Source: CAILHX01 sp964511385 (GTDB lineage: Bacteria; Pseudomonadota; Gammaproteobacteria; Burkholderiales; Methylophilaceae). From it: a DNA stretch of 64,000 nucleotides. Numbering within the stretch: position 1 is the stretch's first letter; each line of letters begins with the position of its first letter. The position numbers were made by a program, and so were the translations under genes. Positions 17,482 through 26,907 of the stretch are shown here, one piece after another. The DNA lies in contig CAZEFE010000002.1 of NCBI GenBank assembly GCA_964511385.1, positions 124,001 to 188,000 on the forward strand. Reading direction: 5' to 3'. The notes beneath the pieces were generated by a model. The model was not told where the DNA came from, searched no databases, and was given only the letters and a program-made list of their open reading frames with translations.

Positions 17482-20211
17482 TTAGAACTCTTCCCATTCA
17501 CCTTCTGCCGATGGCGACGGGATGGCTTTGGATGCCGCCTTGCCACGGGCCGGCTTCGCCGTGCCGAGCGCTTTGGGCGGCGCCACGGTGCGCAGCGAAG
17601 GTGCTGGTTGCGAGGGTGTTCCAGCGAGTCTGAACACGCTCACCGATTCCAGCAGCGTTTGCGCCTGCTCTTCCAGCGATTCCGCCGCCGCCGCCGCTTG
17701 TTCAACCAGCGCTGCGTTCTGTTGCGTAACCTCATCCATCTGGGTGATCGCCTGGTTGACCTGGTCAATACCAGAGCTTTGCTCCACCGACGCGGCGGTG
17801 ATTTCCGCCATGATGTCGGTGACACGTTTCACCGAGGTCACGATTTCGCTCATGGTCTTGCCGGCTTCTTCCACCAGTTTGGTGCCGTCATCCACTTTTT
17901 CCACGGAGTCCGAAATCAGTTGCTTGATTTCCTTGGCGGCGGCAGCGGAACGCTGTGCCAGGCTGCGCACTTCGCCTGCCACCACGGCAAAACCGCGGCC
18001 CTGTTCGCCGGCACGCGCGGCTTCCACCGCGGCATTCAGCGCCAGGATATTGGTTTGGAAGGCAATGCCGTCAATCACGCTGATGATCTCGACGATCTTG
18101 CGCGAAGATTCGTTGATGGCTGACATGGTGGTCACCACTTCGCCGACCACTTCACCACCCTTCACCGCTACGCCGGAAGCCGCTGCGGCCATCTGGTTGG
18201 CCTGTTTGGCATTTTCGGCATTCTGCTTCACGGTGGAAGCCAGTTGCTCCATGCTGGAAGCGGTTTCTTCCAGGCTGGATGCCTGTTCCTCGGTACGGCT
18301 GGAAAGATCGGTGTTGCCTGCGGCAATTTCCTTGGCGGCGGTGTTGATGGAATCTACTGCCGATTTGATGTTGGTGACGATTTCGGTCAGCCGTTCTACC
18401 GTCAGGTTGGCATTATCCTTGATCACACCGTAGGAACCTTCATATTCGGTTTCGATCTGCTCGGTCATATCGCCATTAGCGATGCGCTCCAGCGCCGCCA
18501 CGGTTTCATTGATCACGCTCTCGGCTGCATCTACCATCTGGTTGATGCCTTCGGACAGGGTGCGGAAGAAACCTTCCTTATCCTGCAGGTTGATGCGTTG
18601 GGTCAGGTTGCCCAATGAAGCGGCCTCTACAATCTGAGCCACTTCCCGTTCAACGGCGACTTCATTGGTGCGGTCGTTCCATTCCACCACCGAGCCCAGA
18701 CGCTCGCCGGCTTCGTTGATCACCGGGTTGGCGGACAGGGCGAAAGTGCGCGGCCCGACGACAATCTGCGCCTTGTAGTTGCTGGTAAATGTCGCCAGCA
18801 GGTTGGCCTGGTGGCTGGGGTTCTTGTGGAACTGGTCGATATTGCCGCCCAGCAGTTTGGCGACGTTGAACGTGGGCAGAACCTTGCGCAGGTCAGATTC
18901 GGCGCGTGTGAGCATTTCCACCACGGATTTGTTCATGTAAATGATGGTGCGATCGTTGTCGGCAATCATCACGTTGGTGGCAACGTTATCCAGCGCGATG
19001 CGGATGCGCAGGTTCTCGTTGGCCAGGCGCTGCTCGCGTTCACGGGCCGCCAGGGTTTCGGTCTCATCCAGCCATTCGGCGACGGAGCCCAGGCGTTGCC
19101 CGCGCTCATCAATCACCGGGGTTGCCGCCACCTGCAAATCGCGGCCGCCGATCTTGATCTTGGCAACGTAAGTCGAGGTGAATTCGGCCAGCAATTTCGA
19201 TTGATGCGCAGGATTCTTGTGGAAGCTGTCAATATTGACCCCTATCAGCTTGTCCGCATTGAAGTTGGGCAACTGCTGGCGGATCGCCTCTTCAGCATGC
19301 TTGAGCAGGGCCTGGACGGACTTGTTGACGTAGATGATGTTGCGATCCTTGTCGGCGATCATGACGCCGGTGGTGACGTTATCCAGCGCAATCCTGACGC
19401 GGGTTGCTTCTTCGGCAATTTTGCGTGTTTCATTCAGGTCGTAACCCAGCTTGATCTGCACCGAGCGCAGGGCCTGTAGCACTTGGCCGATTTCATCATC
19501 GCGGTGAGCATCGAACTTGACGTTCAGGTTGCCCTCGGAAATGGTGCGCAGGTTGCGCGCCGTATCGCGTAAAGCAGGAACAATGGCCTGATTCAGCCAC
19601 CATGCGCCAACCAGCGCGGCAATCACGCCCAGCAGATAAGCGCCCAGCAATGGTGTACCGACGAGGGCGCCGGTCTTGCCTGCCCATAGCGCCAGCAGCA
19701 GGGCCAACAGGGGCAGGGTGAACGCGGCATAAATCTTCTGCGTGATCGGCAGATTCTGGATGCCCTTCTTGACCCGGGTCAGCAATGGTTCCTGCGGGAA
19801 AATATTCTGGTTCCATTGGCGGTAAAGCTCTTCCGCAGCCTGTACCTGTTGTCGGGTGGGTTTGTTGCGCACCGACATGTAGCCGGTGACTTGGCCGTTT
19901 TGTCGCAGCGGTGTGACGTTGGCTTCCACCCAATAAAAATCGCCGTTTTTGCAGCGGTTCTTGACCATTCCGGTCCAGGGCTTGCCCGCTTTCACAGTTT
20001 TCCATAAATCCGCAAATGCTGCGGGCGGCATGTCGGGGTGGCGGACGATATTGTGGTTTTCACCGATCAGTTCGGCTTCGGTGAAGCCGCTGATGTCAAT
20101 GAAATCGCGATTCACCGACACAAGTGCGCCTTTCAGGTCGGTGGTGGAAACGATGGTGGTGCTGTCGGTTAATTCCACTTCACGGTTGGTGACTGGCGTA
20201 TTGATTTTCAT
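17482..20211 (-). CDS. Methyl-accepting chemotaxis protein with Aer-like PAS and two tandem PAS-type repeats
   Basis: A 909-residue receptor with no large periplasmic domain. An Aer-like PAS is at 20-115 (VNRDFIDISGFTEAELIGENHNIVRHPDMP). Two membrane helices lie about 160-178 and 186-206, then HAMP. Two tandem cytoplasmic PAS-type repeats (270-388 and 400-518) share RIALDNV, VMIAD, NKSV, DxFHKNPxHQ and RLGSV. A second HAMP-like segment and the signalling domain follow, with the hairpin tip ISVIDGIAFQTNILALNAAV. The last residues, EWEEF, match the CheR/CheB tether pattern. The PAS input points to redox, oxygen or small-ligand sensing from the cytoplasm. The ATG overlaps the cheW stop. Confidence 0.95.
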   Translation of the reverse strand: MKINTPVTNREVELTDSTTIVSTTDLKGALVSVNRDFIDISGFTEAELIGENHNIVRHPDMPPAAFADLWKTVKAGKPWTGMVKNRCKNGDFYWVEANVTPLRQNGQVTGYMSVRNKPTRQQVQAAEELYRQWNQNIFPQEPLLTRVKKGIQNLPITQKIYAAFTLPLLALLLALWAGKTGALVGTPLLGAYLLGVIAALVGAWWLNQAIVPALRDTARNLRTISEGNLNVKFDAHRDDEIGQVLQALRSVQIKLGYDLNETRKIAEEATRVRIALDNVTTGVMIADKDRNIIYVNKSVQALLKHAEEAIRQQLPNFNADKLIGVNIDSFHKNPAHQSKLLAEFTSTYVAKIKIGGRDLQVAATPVIDERGQRLGSVAEWLDETETLAAREREQRLANENLRIRIALDNVATNVMIADNDRTIIYMNKSVVEMLTRAESDLRKVLPTFNVAKLLGGNIDQFHKNPSHQANLLATFTSNYKAQIVVGPRTFALSANPVINEAGERLGSVVEWNDRTNEVAVEREVAQIVEAASLGNLTQRINLQDKEGFFRTLSEGINQMVDAAESVINETVAALERIANGDMTEQIETEYEGSYGVIKDNANLTVERLTEIVTNIKSAVDSINTAAKEIAAGNTDLSSRTEEQASSLEETASSMEQLASTVKQNAENAKQANQMAAAASGVAVKGGEVVGEVVTTMSAINESSRKIVEIISVIDGIAFQTNILALNAAVEAARAGEQGRGFAVVAGEVRSLAQRSAAAAKEIKQLISDSVEKVDDGTKLVEEAGKTMSEIVTSVKRVTDIMAEITAASVEQSSGIDQVNQAITQMDEVTQQNAALVEQAAAAAESLEEQAQTLLESVSVFRLAGTPSQPAPSLRTVAPPKALGTAKPARGKAASKAIPSPSAEGEWEEF

Positions 20212-20714
20212 GATGCGATTCCTTCCTGTTCGGTTGTTGCGTCGATTAAGGCCATTTCCTGGCTGCTCATTAGCTTGCCTATATCCACCAGAATCAGCAT
20301 GCGGTCATCCACGGTACCCAGACCGACCAGGTAACGGGTATCGATGGTGGACACCAAGTCTGGTACGGCGCGGATTTGCGAGGAGCTTAGGGCGATCACA
20401 TCCGACACGCCATCCACCACGATGCCGACGATGCGTTTGTCCAGGTTGAGGATGATGACCACGGTGAATTCGTTGTAATCAGCACGGCCGATATTGAAAC
20501 GCAGGCGTAAATCCACAATCGGGACCACCGCCCCGCGCAGGTTGATGACGCCTTTGATGAATTCGGGGGTATTGGCGATTTTGGTTACCGTGTCATAGCC
20601 GCGGATTTCCTGCACCTTGAGGATATCTATGCCATATTCCTCGTTGCCCAGGGTAAAGGTGAGAAATTCCCCCGCCTGTTGCTCTGTGCCTTGTTCTATC
20701 GCTGCGTCGCTCAT
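20208..20714 (-). CDS. cheW: Chemotaxis coupling protein CheW
   Basis: A 168-residue CheW that links receptors to CheA. It has FLTFTLGNEEYGIDILKVQEIRG near the N-terminus, then FIKGVINLRGAVVPIVDLR and VDGVSDVIAL, all standard CheW core positions. It lies 52 bases after cheA and overlaps the downstream MCP gene by ATGA, so receptor and coupler are translated together. Confidence 0.97.
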   Translation of the reverse strand: MSDAAIEQGTEQQAGEFLTFTLGNEEYGIDILKVQEIRGYDTVTKIANTPEFIKGVINLRGAVVPIVDLRLRFNIGRADYNEFTVVIILNLDKRIVGIVVDGVSDVIALSSSQIRAVPDLVSTIDTRYLVGLGTVDDRMLILVDIGKLMSSQEMALIDATTEQEGIAS

Positions 20715-20766
20715 TGTTGCTCCTTTGGTTAGGTGCGGGTTCCCGGTCAGGAACGAACCGCTGCGC

Positions 20767-22914
20767 TCATCCTTGCCCCAGCCGAATCAGCATGGGTACG
20801 TCCAGAATCAGTGCCACGCTGCCATCCCCCATGATGGTAGCGCCGGAGATGCCGGCGATCTTCTTGAAATTGGTTTCCATGCTTTTGATGACCACTTGCT
20901 GCTGCCCGACCAGCGTATCCACCAGCAATGCGGCTTTTTTTCCATCCGCCTCGATCAGCACCAATATCCCCTGGCTGGGGTCGGCGATGTTGGATGGCAG
21001 GTTGAATACGCGATAAAGCGCGATGATGGGCAGGTATTCGCCGCGCACCTGCACCATATGCCCGCCTCCGGCTACGGTCTTGAGGTCTGCTGCTGCCGGC
21101 TGCAGGGTTTCCACGATCAGGTTGAGTGGAATCACGAAAATACTGTCGCCCAAGCTCACCGTCATGCCGTCCAGGATGGCGAGCGTGAGCGGCAAGCGCA
21201 CCGTCATGCGGGTGCCCTGGCCGGGAGTGGAATCAATATCCACCGTACCGTTCAGTTCGGTAATGTTGCGGATGACCACATCCATGCCCACGCCGCGGCC
21301 GGAAACGTCGGTCACCACTTCCGCCGTGGAGAAACCCGGCGCATAAATCAGCTGCCAGACATCATGGTCGGTTTGGATGCCGGAAATATCCAGTCCGCGC
21401 TCCTGTGCCTTAGCCAGAATCTTATCGCGGTTCAGGCCAGCGCCGTCGTCCGCAACCTCGATCATGATGCTGCCGCCCTGGTGCGAGGCGGAGAGGGTGA
21501 TGGTGCCTTTTTCCGGCTTGCCCGCGGTGACGCGCTTGTCCGGGGTCTCAATGCCGTGATCCAGGCTGTTGCGCACCAGGTGGGTGAGCGGGTCAGCGAT
21601 TTTTTCGATCAGGCTTTTGTCTAACTCCGTGTTTTCGCCGGCCATCACCAATTCCACCTGTTTGCCGAGTTTGCTCGCCAGGTCGCGGATGACGCGGGGA
21701 AAGCGGCTGAATACCGAACTGATCGGCATCATGCGGATGGACATCACGGATTCCTGCAAATCGCGTGTGTTGCGTTCCAACTGTGCCATACCGCTGTGCA
21801 GTTTTTCGTGCAGTACCGGGTCAAACACCGTGGCGGATTGCTTCAGCATGGCCTGGGTGATGACCAGTTCACCCACCAGGTTAATCAGTTGATCTACTTT
21901 ATCCACGCTGACACGGATGGAACTGCTTTCCGTGGTGGATGCGATGCCTCTTCGCTCGCCGGCACGCCTGTCCTGGCTGGCTTGGACGGATGGCGGGCTG
22001 GTAGCGACCGGCGGCGGGGTAACGGGTGCAGGCGGCGGGGCGATTTCCACAAAAAGGCCATAGCCTTGGTCTTCGGCAGGAGTCGTTACCTCCGGGGTGT
22101 CAAAAAGGCCGTAGGCATTTTCTGTCGCGGCTGTTTTCACCGTGTCGCCGAGAGATGTGTCGAACAGGCCATAAGCATCGTCTTCTGCGGCGAGTGTGGT
22201 TTCGGCAGTAATCAGCACCTGTTCTGGCGGCAACAGAAATTCGAACAGCCCGCGAATATCTTCGCTGCTGGAAGCACTGACCAGCCGTAATTGCCAGTGT
22301 TGTTCGGCTGTTTTTTTGTGCTTCTTGGACGATTTTTTGTGGCTGGGTTTTTTGGCTGGAGTTTCTTCCGGACGTTGCAGGATCTGCAATTCACCAAGGT
22401 CGCCGAGCATTCCTAGCAGATTGTTGATCTCATCACCGGAAATTTGAGAGTCCAGCGTGAATTCAATGATATAGCTGTTGCAGGAAGGGCTTGGCGCGAC
22501 TGCCGGTGCAGGTGGCGGGCTGGTTTCGCCTTGTGTCAGCCGCGTCAGTTTTTCGCGAATCGCAACAGCGTGTTCCGGGTCTGCCTGGTCGCCGTTGATA
22601 TGTGCCGATAGCTGGTCTTTCAGCACATCAGTGGCCTCAAGAAACACATCCACCATCTCGGTGCGCAGGGCTATTTCCTGTTTCCTCAGCCGATCCAGAA
22701 GGTTTTCCAGTACATGCGTGACTTCTGTCATGTCGGTAAAGCCTACCGTGCCGCTACCGCCCTTGATCGAGTGTGCCGCGCGGAAAATCGCATTGAGTTG
22801 TTCGGTATCGGGTTGCCCCACGTCCAGTGCGAGCAACAGGTGCTCCATTTCGGCCAGGTGCTCCGCGCTTTCGTCGAAGAAAACCTGATGGAAGCGGCTG
22901 AGATCGATGGTCAT
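20767..22914 (-). CDS. cheA: Chemotaxis histidine kinase CheA
   Basis: A 715-residue kinase. P1 (HPt) carries the phospho-acceptor His48 in FRAAHSIKGGSGTVGF. Residues 145-235 form a folded insert likely equal to P2, with a Lys-rich stretch near 189-201. The linker at 244-290 contains three copies of a Y-G-L-F motif. P3 starts near 330, the P4 ATPase includes HLVRNSLDHGIE, DDGAGLN and SGRGVGMDVV, and P5 (CheW-like) ends the protein. It phosphorylates CheY and CheB in response to receptors. It is encoded 32 bases after cheY. Confidence 0.97.
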   Translation of the reverse strand: MTIDLSRFHQVFFDESAEHLAEMEHLLLALDVGQPDTEQLNAIFRAAHSIKGGSGTVGFTDMTEVTHVLENLLDRLRKQEIALRTEMVDVFLEATDVLKDQLSAHINGDQADPEHAVAIREKLTRLTQGETSPPPAPAVAPSPSCNSYIIEFTLDSQISGDEINNLLGMLGDLGELQILQRPEETPAKKPSHKKSSKKHKKTAEQHWQLRLVSASSSEDIRGLFEFLLPPEQVLITAETTLAAEDDAYGLFDTSLGDTVKTAATENAYGLFDTPEVTTPAEDQGYGLFVEIAPPPAPVTPPPVATSPPSVQASQDRRAGERRGIASTTESSSIRVSVDKVDQLINLVGELVITQAMLKQSATVFDPVLHEKLHSGMAQLERNTRDLQESVMSIRMMPISSVFSRFPRVIRDLASKLGKQVELVMAGENTELDKSLIEKIADPLTHLVRNSLDHGIETPDKRVTAGKPEKGTITLSASHQGGSIMIEVADDGAGLNRDKILAKAQERGLDISGIQTDHDVWQLIYAPGFSTAEVVTDVSGRGVGMDVVIRNITELNGTVDIDSTPGQGTRMTVRLPLTLAILDGMTVSLGDSIFVIPLNLIVETLQPAAADLKTVAGGGHMVQVRGEYLPIIALYRVFNLPSNIADPSQGILVLIEADGKKAALLVDTLVGQQQVVIKSMETNFKKIAGISGATIMGDGSVALILDVPMLIRLGQG

Positions 22915-22946
22915 GATGGATGCGGCGGCTTTCCGATTCCGGCTGC

Positions 22947-23312
22947 TCAGCCAATGACTTTCTTGATCAGTTCAACCAGTTTGGCGGGGTCGAAAGGCTT
23001 GACCAGCCAACCGGTAGCGCCTGCTGCCTTGCCCTGGGCCTTCATGGCATCGTTGGCTTCAGTGGTCAGCATCAGGATGGGGGTCGTGCGGTAGTTCGGC
23101 AGGGCGCGCAGGCTCTTGATCAGTGTCAGGCCGTCCATGCCTGGCATGTTCTGGTCGGTCAGGATCAGGTCGAAGGTTTTGGCTTTGGCCTTGTTCAGGC
23201 CATCCTGGCCATCCGTGGCTTCCGTGACCACGTAACCCGCGCCCTCCAGCGAGTATTTCACCATCTGGCGGATGGTGGGGGAGTCGTCAACGCTGAGTAT
23301 GCTCTTTGGCAT
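22947..23312 (-). CDS. cheY: Chemotaxis response regulator CheY
   Basis: A 121-residue single receiver domain: acidic DD at 9-10, phospho-acceptor Asp53 (LILTDQNMPGMDG), Thr in MLTTEAN, Lys in VKPFDP. When phosphorylated by CheA it binds the flagellar switch. Its position immediately before cheA supports the assignment over a generic single-domain regulator. No cheZ phosphatase gene is present in the cluster. Confidence 0.95.
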   Translation of the reverse strand: MPKSILSVDDSPTIRQMVKYSLEGAGYVVTEATDGQDGLNKAKAKTFDLILTDQNMPGMDGLTLIKSLRALPNYRTTPILMLTTEANDAMKAQGKAAGATGWLVKPFDPAKLVELIKKVIG

Positions 23313-23379
23313 GTGTCGGTTCCTTAAAAAATAGTTTCAGGGGCATGAGCTTGGTACTGTGATCACGGCGATGAGTGGC

Positions 23380-24591
23380 CTAGAACAGTTCCATGCTGCC
23401 TACCTCGATGTTGGCTTGTTTTACCGGATTATGATGGGTGCGTTCGATCAATGCACGGGCTTCGCTCAGCCTGTGATGCAAGCGCTCGATGCGCTCGCCT
23501 TGCGGTTTCCGGTCAAGCGCTGCGATGCTGGACAGGATGCCTTGCATGGCGGTCTGGCGACTGACGGAGTGCTCGATCAACTGTGTGGCCATATCCTGGA
23601 ATTGCAGCGAGGTGACCGTGGTTCTGACATCGCCTTCCACTTGGCCGGCGATCCGTGCCAGTTCGCTGGCGACCTCGCTCATGGCTGCGTTGATGCCATT
23701 GATCTTGGCGTGCATCCCGCCTACTTTTTTCCGTGAATCCAGGGCGAAACTGGTATCCCTGGAAGCGACCTGGGAAATGACGACTTCGGTATTCTGCACG
23801 GCTAAACTGACATCGTGCATGTGGCTCCTGATCTGGGTGCTGAATTCGCTGGAGCGCTGCGACAGTTTCCTCACTTCATCCGCCACCACGGCAAACCCGC
23901 GTCCGAACTCCCCGGCGCGGGCGGCTTCGATCGAGGCATTGAGCGACAATAGATTGGTCTGTTCGGCAATGCCTTCGACTTCATTGAGGATGTTCTGGAT
24001 TTGCGTTATTTCCACGCTGATTTCGTCCATCTTCTCTACCAGCATCATGCCAAGCTTGGCGTTTTCCAGCATGCTCTCGACAAACAGGTCCAGCGTGTTA
24101 TCGGTTTCAACCAGAAATGCCTTGATGGTCAGGGCTCCTGCCGCGTCGTCATTGGTCTCGCTCTCCAGCCCGCTGGTGAGTTGCATTGCGAGATCGCGCT
24201 GGTGGCGTAGCGTGGCTTCCATTCCGGAGAATCCCTGCACCAGTTTGCGCGTGGCATCGCCTAACAGCGATTTCAGTTGATCCAATTCGCTGTGGGTGCT
24301 GCCGATCTGCGAGGCAAATTCCTGGTTCAGCGCATCGAGCAAGGTGTCGAAGTCCGCTTCCAGCCCACCAATGCTTGCGTTGATGCTGGCGATTTCGCCT
24401 GCGTGCTCGGCTTGCCGTTTTTTGCTTGAAGCATCGGCGGCGGCGGCAATGGTCAACAATACGACTGCCGTGCCGAGCAATACCCAGGATTGGCTGGGGG
24501 ATGGCGGGTCCGTCCAGGTGAGAAGGACAACGGCGGCAACCAGCATGGTTGCAAGGCTATAAAGGAATATGCGAGGGGTATGTGTTGCCAT
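23380..24591 (-). CDS. Short methyl-accepting chemotaxis-like protein lacking a sensor domain
   Basis: A 403-residue protein. Two hydrophobic segments near the N-terminus (about 10-26 and 35-52) are separated by only about 8 polar residues, so there is no periplasmic ligand domain, and no HAMP is evident. A coiled coil follows, then an MCP-type hairpin (GIAEQTNLLSLNASIEAARAGEFGRGFAVVADEVRKLS), and a C-terminal stretch with LQFQDMATQLIEHS. It is first in the chemotaxis operon, 67 bases before cheY. It may act with other receptors, or sense via the membrane. Signal unknown. Confidence 0.88.
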   Translation of the reverse strand: MATHTPRIFLYSLATMLVAAVVLLTWTDPPSPSQSWVLLGTAVVLLTIAAAADASSKKRQAEHAGEIASINASIGGLEADFDTLLDALNQEFASQIGSTHSELDQLKSLLGDATRKLVQGFSGMEATLRHQRDLAMQLTSGLESETNDDAAGALTIKAFLVETDNTLDLFVESMLENAKLGMMLVEKMDEISVEITQIQNILNEVEGIAEQTNLLSLNASIEAARAGEFGRGFAVVADEVRKLSQRSSEFSTQIRSHMHDVSLAVQNTEVVISQVASRDTSFALDSRKKVGGMHAKINGINAAMSEVASELARIAGQVEGDVRTTVTSLQFQDMATQLIEHSVSRQTAMQGILSSIAALDRKPQGERIERLHHRLSEARALIERTHHNPVKQANIEVGSMELF

Positions 24592-24753
24592 TGGTGACTA
24601 TTCAAATTTGCCGGTGTTGTTGCGGGTATCTGTCGTTGTTCTGCTGCGTTGTAGGCGTTGCGGACACTATAACTTGAATTGTTGAGCCAAGTAAATCGAT
24701 CCTGCCGCAATGCAAGGCCAGTAACAGTTGGCCGCGATTGCGGATCGCAACGA
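24592..24753. other. Intergenic region upstream of the chemotaxis operon
   Basis: 162 bases between the GGDEF-EAL stop and the start of the first chemotaxis gene, both on the minus strand. It holds one candidate promoter, listed separately. I found no clear FliA-type (TAAA/GCCGATAA) sequence and no convincing terminator. Confidence 0.4.
24666..24694 (-). promoter_or_regulatory. Candidate sigma-70 promoter of the chemotaxis operon
   Basis: On the minus strand TTACTT (24689-24694) and TATAGT (24666-24671) are 17 bases apart, about 75 bases upstream of the first gene. The -10 is good, the -35 weak. Confidence 0.35.
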
Positions 24754-26907
24754 TCAGGAACCCGGCGGCATTGATGGGTTGTGGTAATTACCTTGCATAA
24801 CCATGCGTTCAAACTCTTCGATGGGCACCGGCTTGCCGAACAGGTAGCCTTGATACGCCGGGCAGCCGTAGCGCTCCAGATGGGCGCGCTGTTCCTCGGT
24901 TTCAACACCTTCGGCGATGACGTTGAGGCCGAGGCTGTTGGCCATGCCGATGATGGTTTGCACGATGACGGCGTTGCCCGCATCAGTGGCGATGTCGCGC
25001 ACAAAAGACTGGTCTATCTTTAGTTGACTCAGCGGTAACCGCTTCAGGTAACTCAGCGATGAATAGCCGGTGCCGAAATCATCCATGGAAAACCGGATGC
25101 CGAGCAGCTTCAGTTCTTCCATGCGCTCGATGGTTTCGTGCACGCTGTGCAGCACCAGGCTTTCCGTCAGTTCCAGTTTCAGCCGGGAAGCGTTGGCGCC
25201 GGTATCTTCCAGCACCTTGCATACACGCTCGACAAAATCAGGCTGGCGGAACTGGCGCGCGCTGACATTGACGGCAACCATCAGGTTTTGTGTCAATGGA
25301 TGATGCTCCCATGCCTTGAGTTGCAGGCAGGCGGTGCGCAACACCCAGTCGCCGATCGGCAGGATCAGCCCGGAATCTTCGGCCATGGGGATAAACCGGT
25401 CCGGCGAAATCAATCCGCGCTGCGGATGGTCCCAGCGCAGCAGGGCTTCGGCGCCCAGCAAGCGATTCGATGTGTCCACCTGGACCTGGTAATAGAGCTT
25501 GAGCTGGTTGTCCGGCAGTGCATGACGCAGTTCCGATTCCATTGTCAGGCGCAATTCCAGTGCGGCCTGCATGTGCGGATCAAAAAAGCGCAGGGTACTG
25601 CGGCCGGAATTCTTGGCTTGGTACATGGCGGCATCGGCGTGCTTGATAATCTCGTCGCTGGAGCTTTCGTGCCCCATGAACAGGCTGATACCGATGCTGA
25701 GCGAGCCGTGGTATTCGTAACCCGCCAGCAGGCACGGCTGGGTGACCGATTCAAGGATTTTTTCGCCAATCTTGTCGGCCGTGGCTGCTGCCTGCGACTC
25801 ATCCGTGCCCAAGGTTTCCAGCATGATGACAAATTCGTCGCCCCCCAGCCGTGCAACCGTGTCTTCATGGCGCACACAGGATTTCAGGCGTTTTGCCATT
25901 TCCAGCAACAGCAGGTCGCCGATGGCGTGCCCTTTGGTGTCGTTGATGACCTTGAAATGGTCGAGATCGATCAGCAGTATCGCACTGTAATGGCCTGTGC
26001 GGGCACTGCTGTTGAGCGCCTGTTCCAGGCGGTCGAGCAACAGCCGGCGGTTGGGCAGGTCCGTCAGCGGGTCGTAAAAAGCGAGCCGATGGATGGCTTG
26101 TTCTGCTTCCTTGTGTTCACTCAGGTCGGTAAATGCACCCACATAATGGTTGATTTGCCCATCGGGGTCGGTGACGGCCTTGATGGTGAGCCATTTGGGG
26201 TAAATCTGGCCATTTTTGCGCCGGTCCCATACTTCACCTTGCCAGAATTTGTCGCGTTTCAGTATTCCCCACATTTTCCGGTAAAACGTTTTGTCATGAC
26301 GACCGGACTTGAGCAATGCGGTCGTCTTGCCGATCACTTCTTCCGGGTTGAATCCCGTCATCCGGGTGAATGCGCTGTTGACGCGGAGGATGCGGTTGTG
26401 GGTGTCGGTGATGATTATCGCCTCCTGCGACTCGATGGCGGTATTGGCAATGCGCAGGTCGCGTTCGTTCAGCTTGGGGAGGGTGATGTCGCGGCTAATG
26501 ATCACCATCCCCTTGCGCTCGCCGTTGTTCTTGAACATCGGTGCTCTGCGCATTTCGCAATAACACGGGAATCCGGGCGTGCCGAACAGGCGCTCCTCGG
26601 AAATCGTCAGGTCGCCAGCTGCCCAGGCGGCTTCATCATCCAGGCGGCATTTTTCGAAGATGTGGCTGCGCGCGGGAAGCAGCGAAGCCAGTTCCTGGTC
26701 CGTCTTGCCATGCCAATCCACGCCATCCAGCTGGAACAGCCTGATGGCGGGTTCGTTGGCGACGACCCAGCAGCCGGCGCCGTCTTTCATCAGGATGGCG
26801 TCCGGCAGCGCGTTGATCAGGGAATCCAGCTGCTTGCGGAGGATGTGCAACTGCTGATGGACGGTCTCCTCGCTGCTGATTGATTCAACCAGCCCGGGTT
26901 TCATCAT
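24754..26907 (-). CDS. PAS-PAS-GGDEF-EAL c-di-GMP turnover protein
   Basis: A 717-residue cytoplasmic protein. The first PAS contains the stretch FQLDGVDWHGKTDQELA; the second has NSAFTRMTGFNPEEVIGKTTALLKSG. GGDEF is intact (LGGDEFVIML), and the EAL domain is intact by its motif (GAEALLRWDHPQ, with ELTESLVL and DDFGTGYSSLSYLK). It could make or degrade c-di-GMP; which activity dominates cannot be read from sequence. Start: ATG at 26907 overlaps the stop of the STAS gene (ATGATGA), indicating coupling; an upstream in-frame extension to 26970 inside the STAS gene is rejected. No membrane segment is seen. Confidence 0.94.
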   Translation of the reverse strand: MMKPGLVESISSEETVHQQLHILRKQLDSLINALPDAILMKDGAGCWVVANEPAIRLFQLDGVDWHGKTDQELASLLPARSHIFEKCRLDDEAAWAAGDLTISEERLFGTPGFPCYCEMRRAPMFKNNGERKGMVIISRDITLPKLNERDLRIANTAIESQEAIIITDTHNRILRVNSAFTRMTGFNPEEVIGKTTALLKSGRHDKTFYRKMWGILKRDKFWQGEVWDRRKNGQIYPKWLTIKAVTDPDGQINHYVGAFTDLSEHKEAEQAIHRLAFYDPLTDLPNRRLLLDRLEQALNSSARTGHYSAILLIDLDHFKVINDTKGHAIGDLLLLEMAKRLKSCVRHEDTVARLGGDEFVIMLETLGTDESQAAATADKIGEKILESVTQPCLLAGYEYHGSLSIGISLFMGHESSSDEIIKHADAAMYQAKNSGRSTLRFFDPHMQAALELRLTMESELRHALPDNQLKLYYQVQVDTSNRLLGAEALLRWDHPQRGLISPDRFIPMAEDSGLILPIGDWVLRTACLQLKAWEHHPLTQNLMVAVNVSARQFRQPDFVERVCKVLEDTGANASRLKLELTESLVLHSVHETIERMEELKLLGIRFSMDDFGTGYSSLSYLKRLPLSQLKIDQSFVRDIATDAGNAVIVQTIIGMANSLGLNVIAEGVETEEQRAHLERYGCPAYQGYLFGKPVPIEEFERMVMQGNYHNPSMPPGS

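Noticed and set aside
25138..26883. 581-codon plus-strand open frame
   Set aside because: It lies antisense to the well-conserved PAS-GGDEF-EAL gene and its translation shows no known motif; GC-rich shadow frame.
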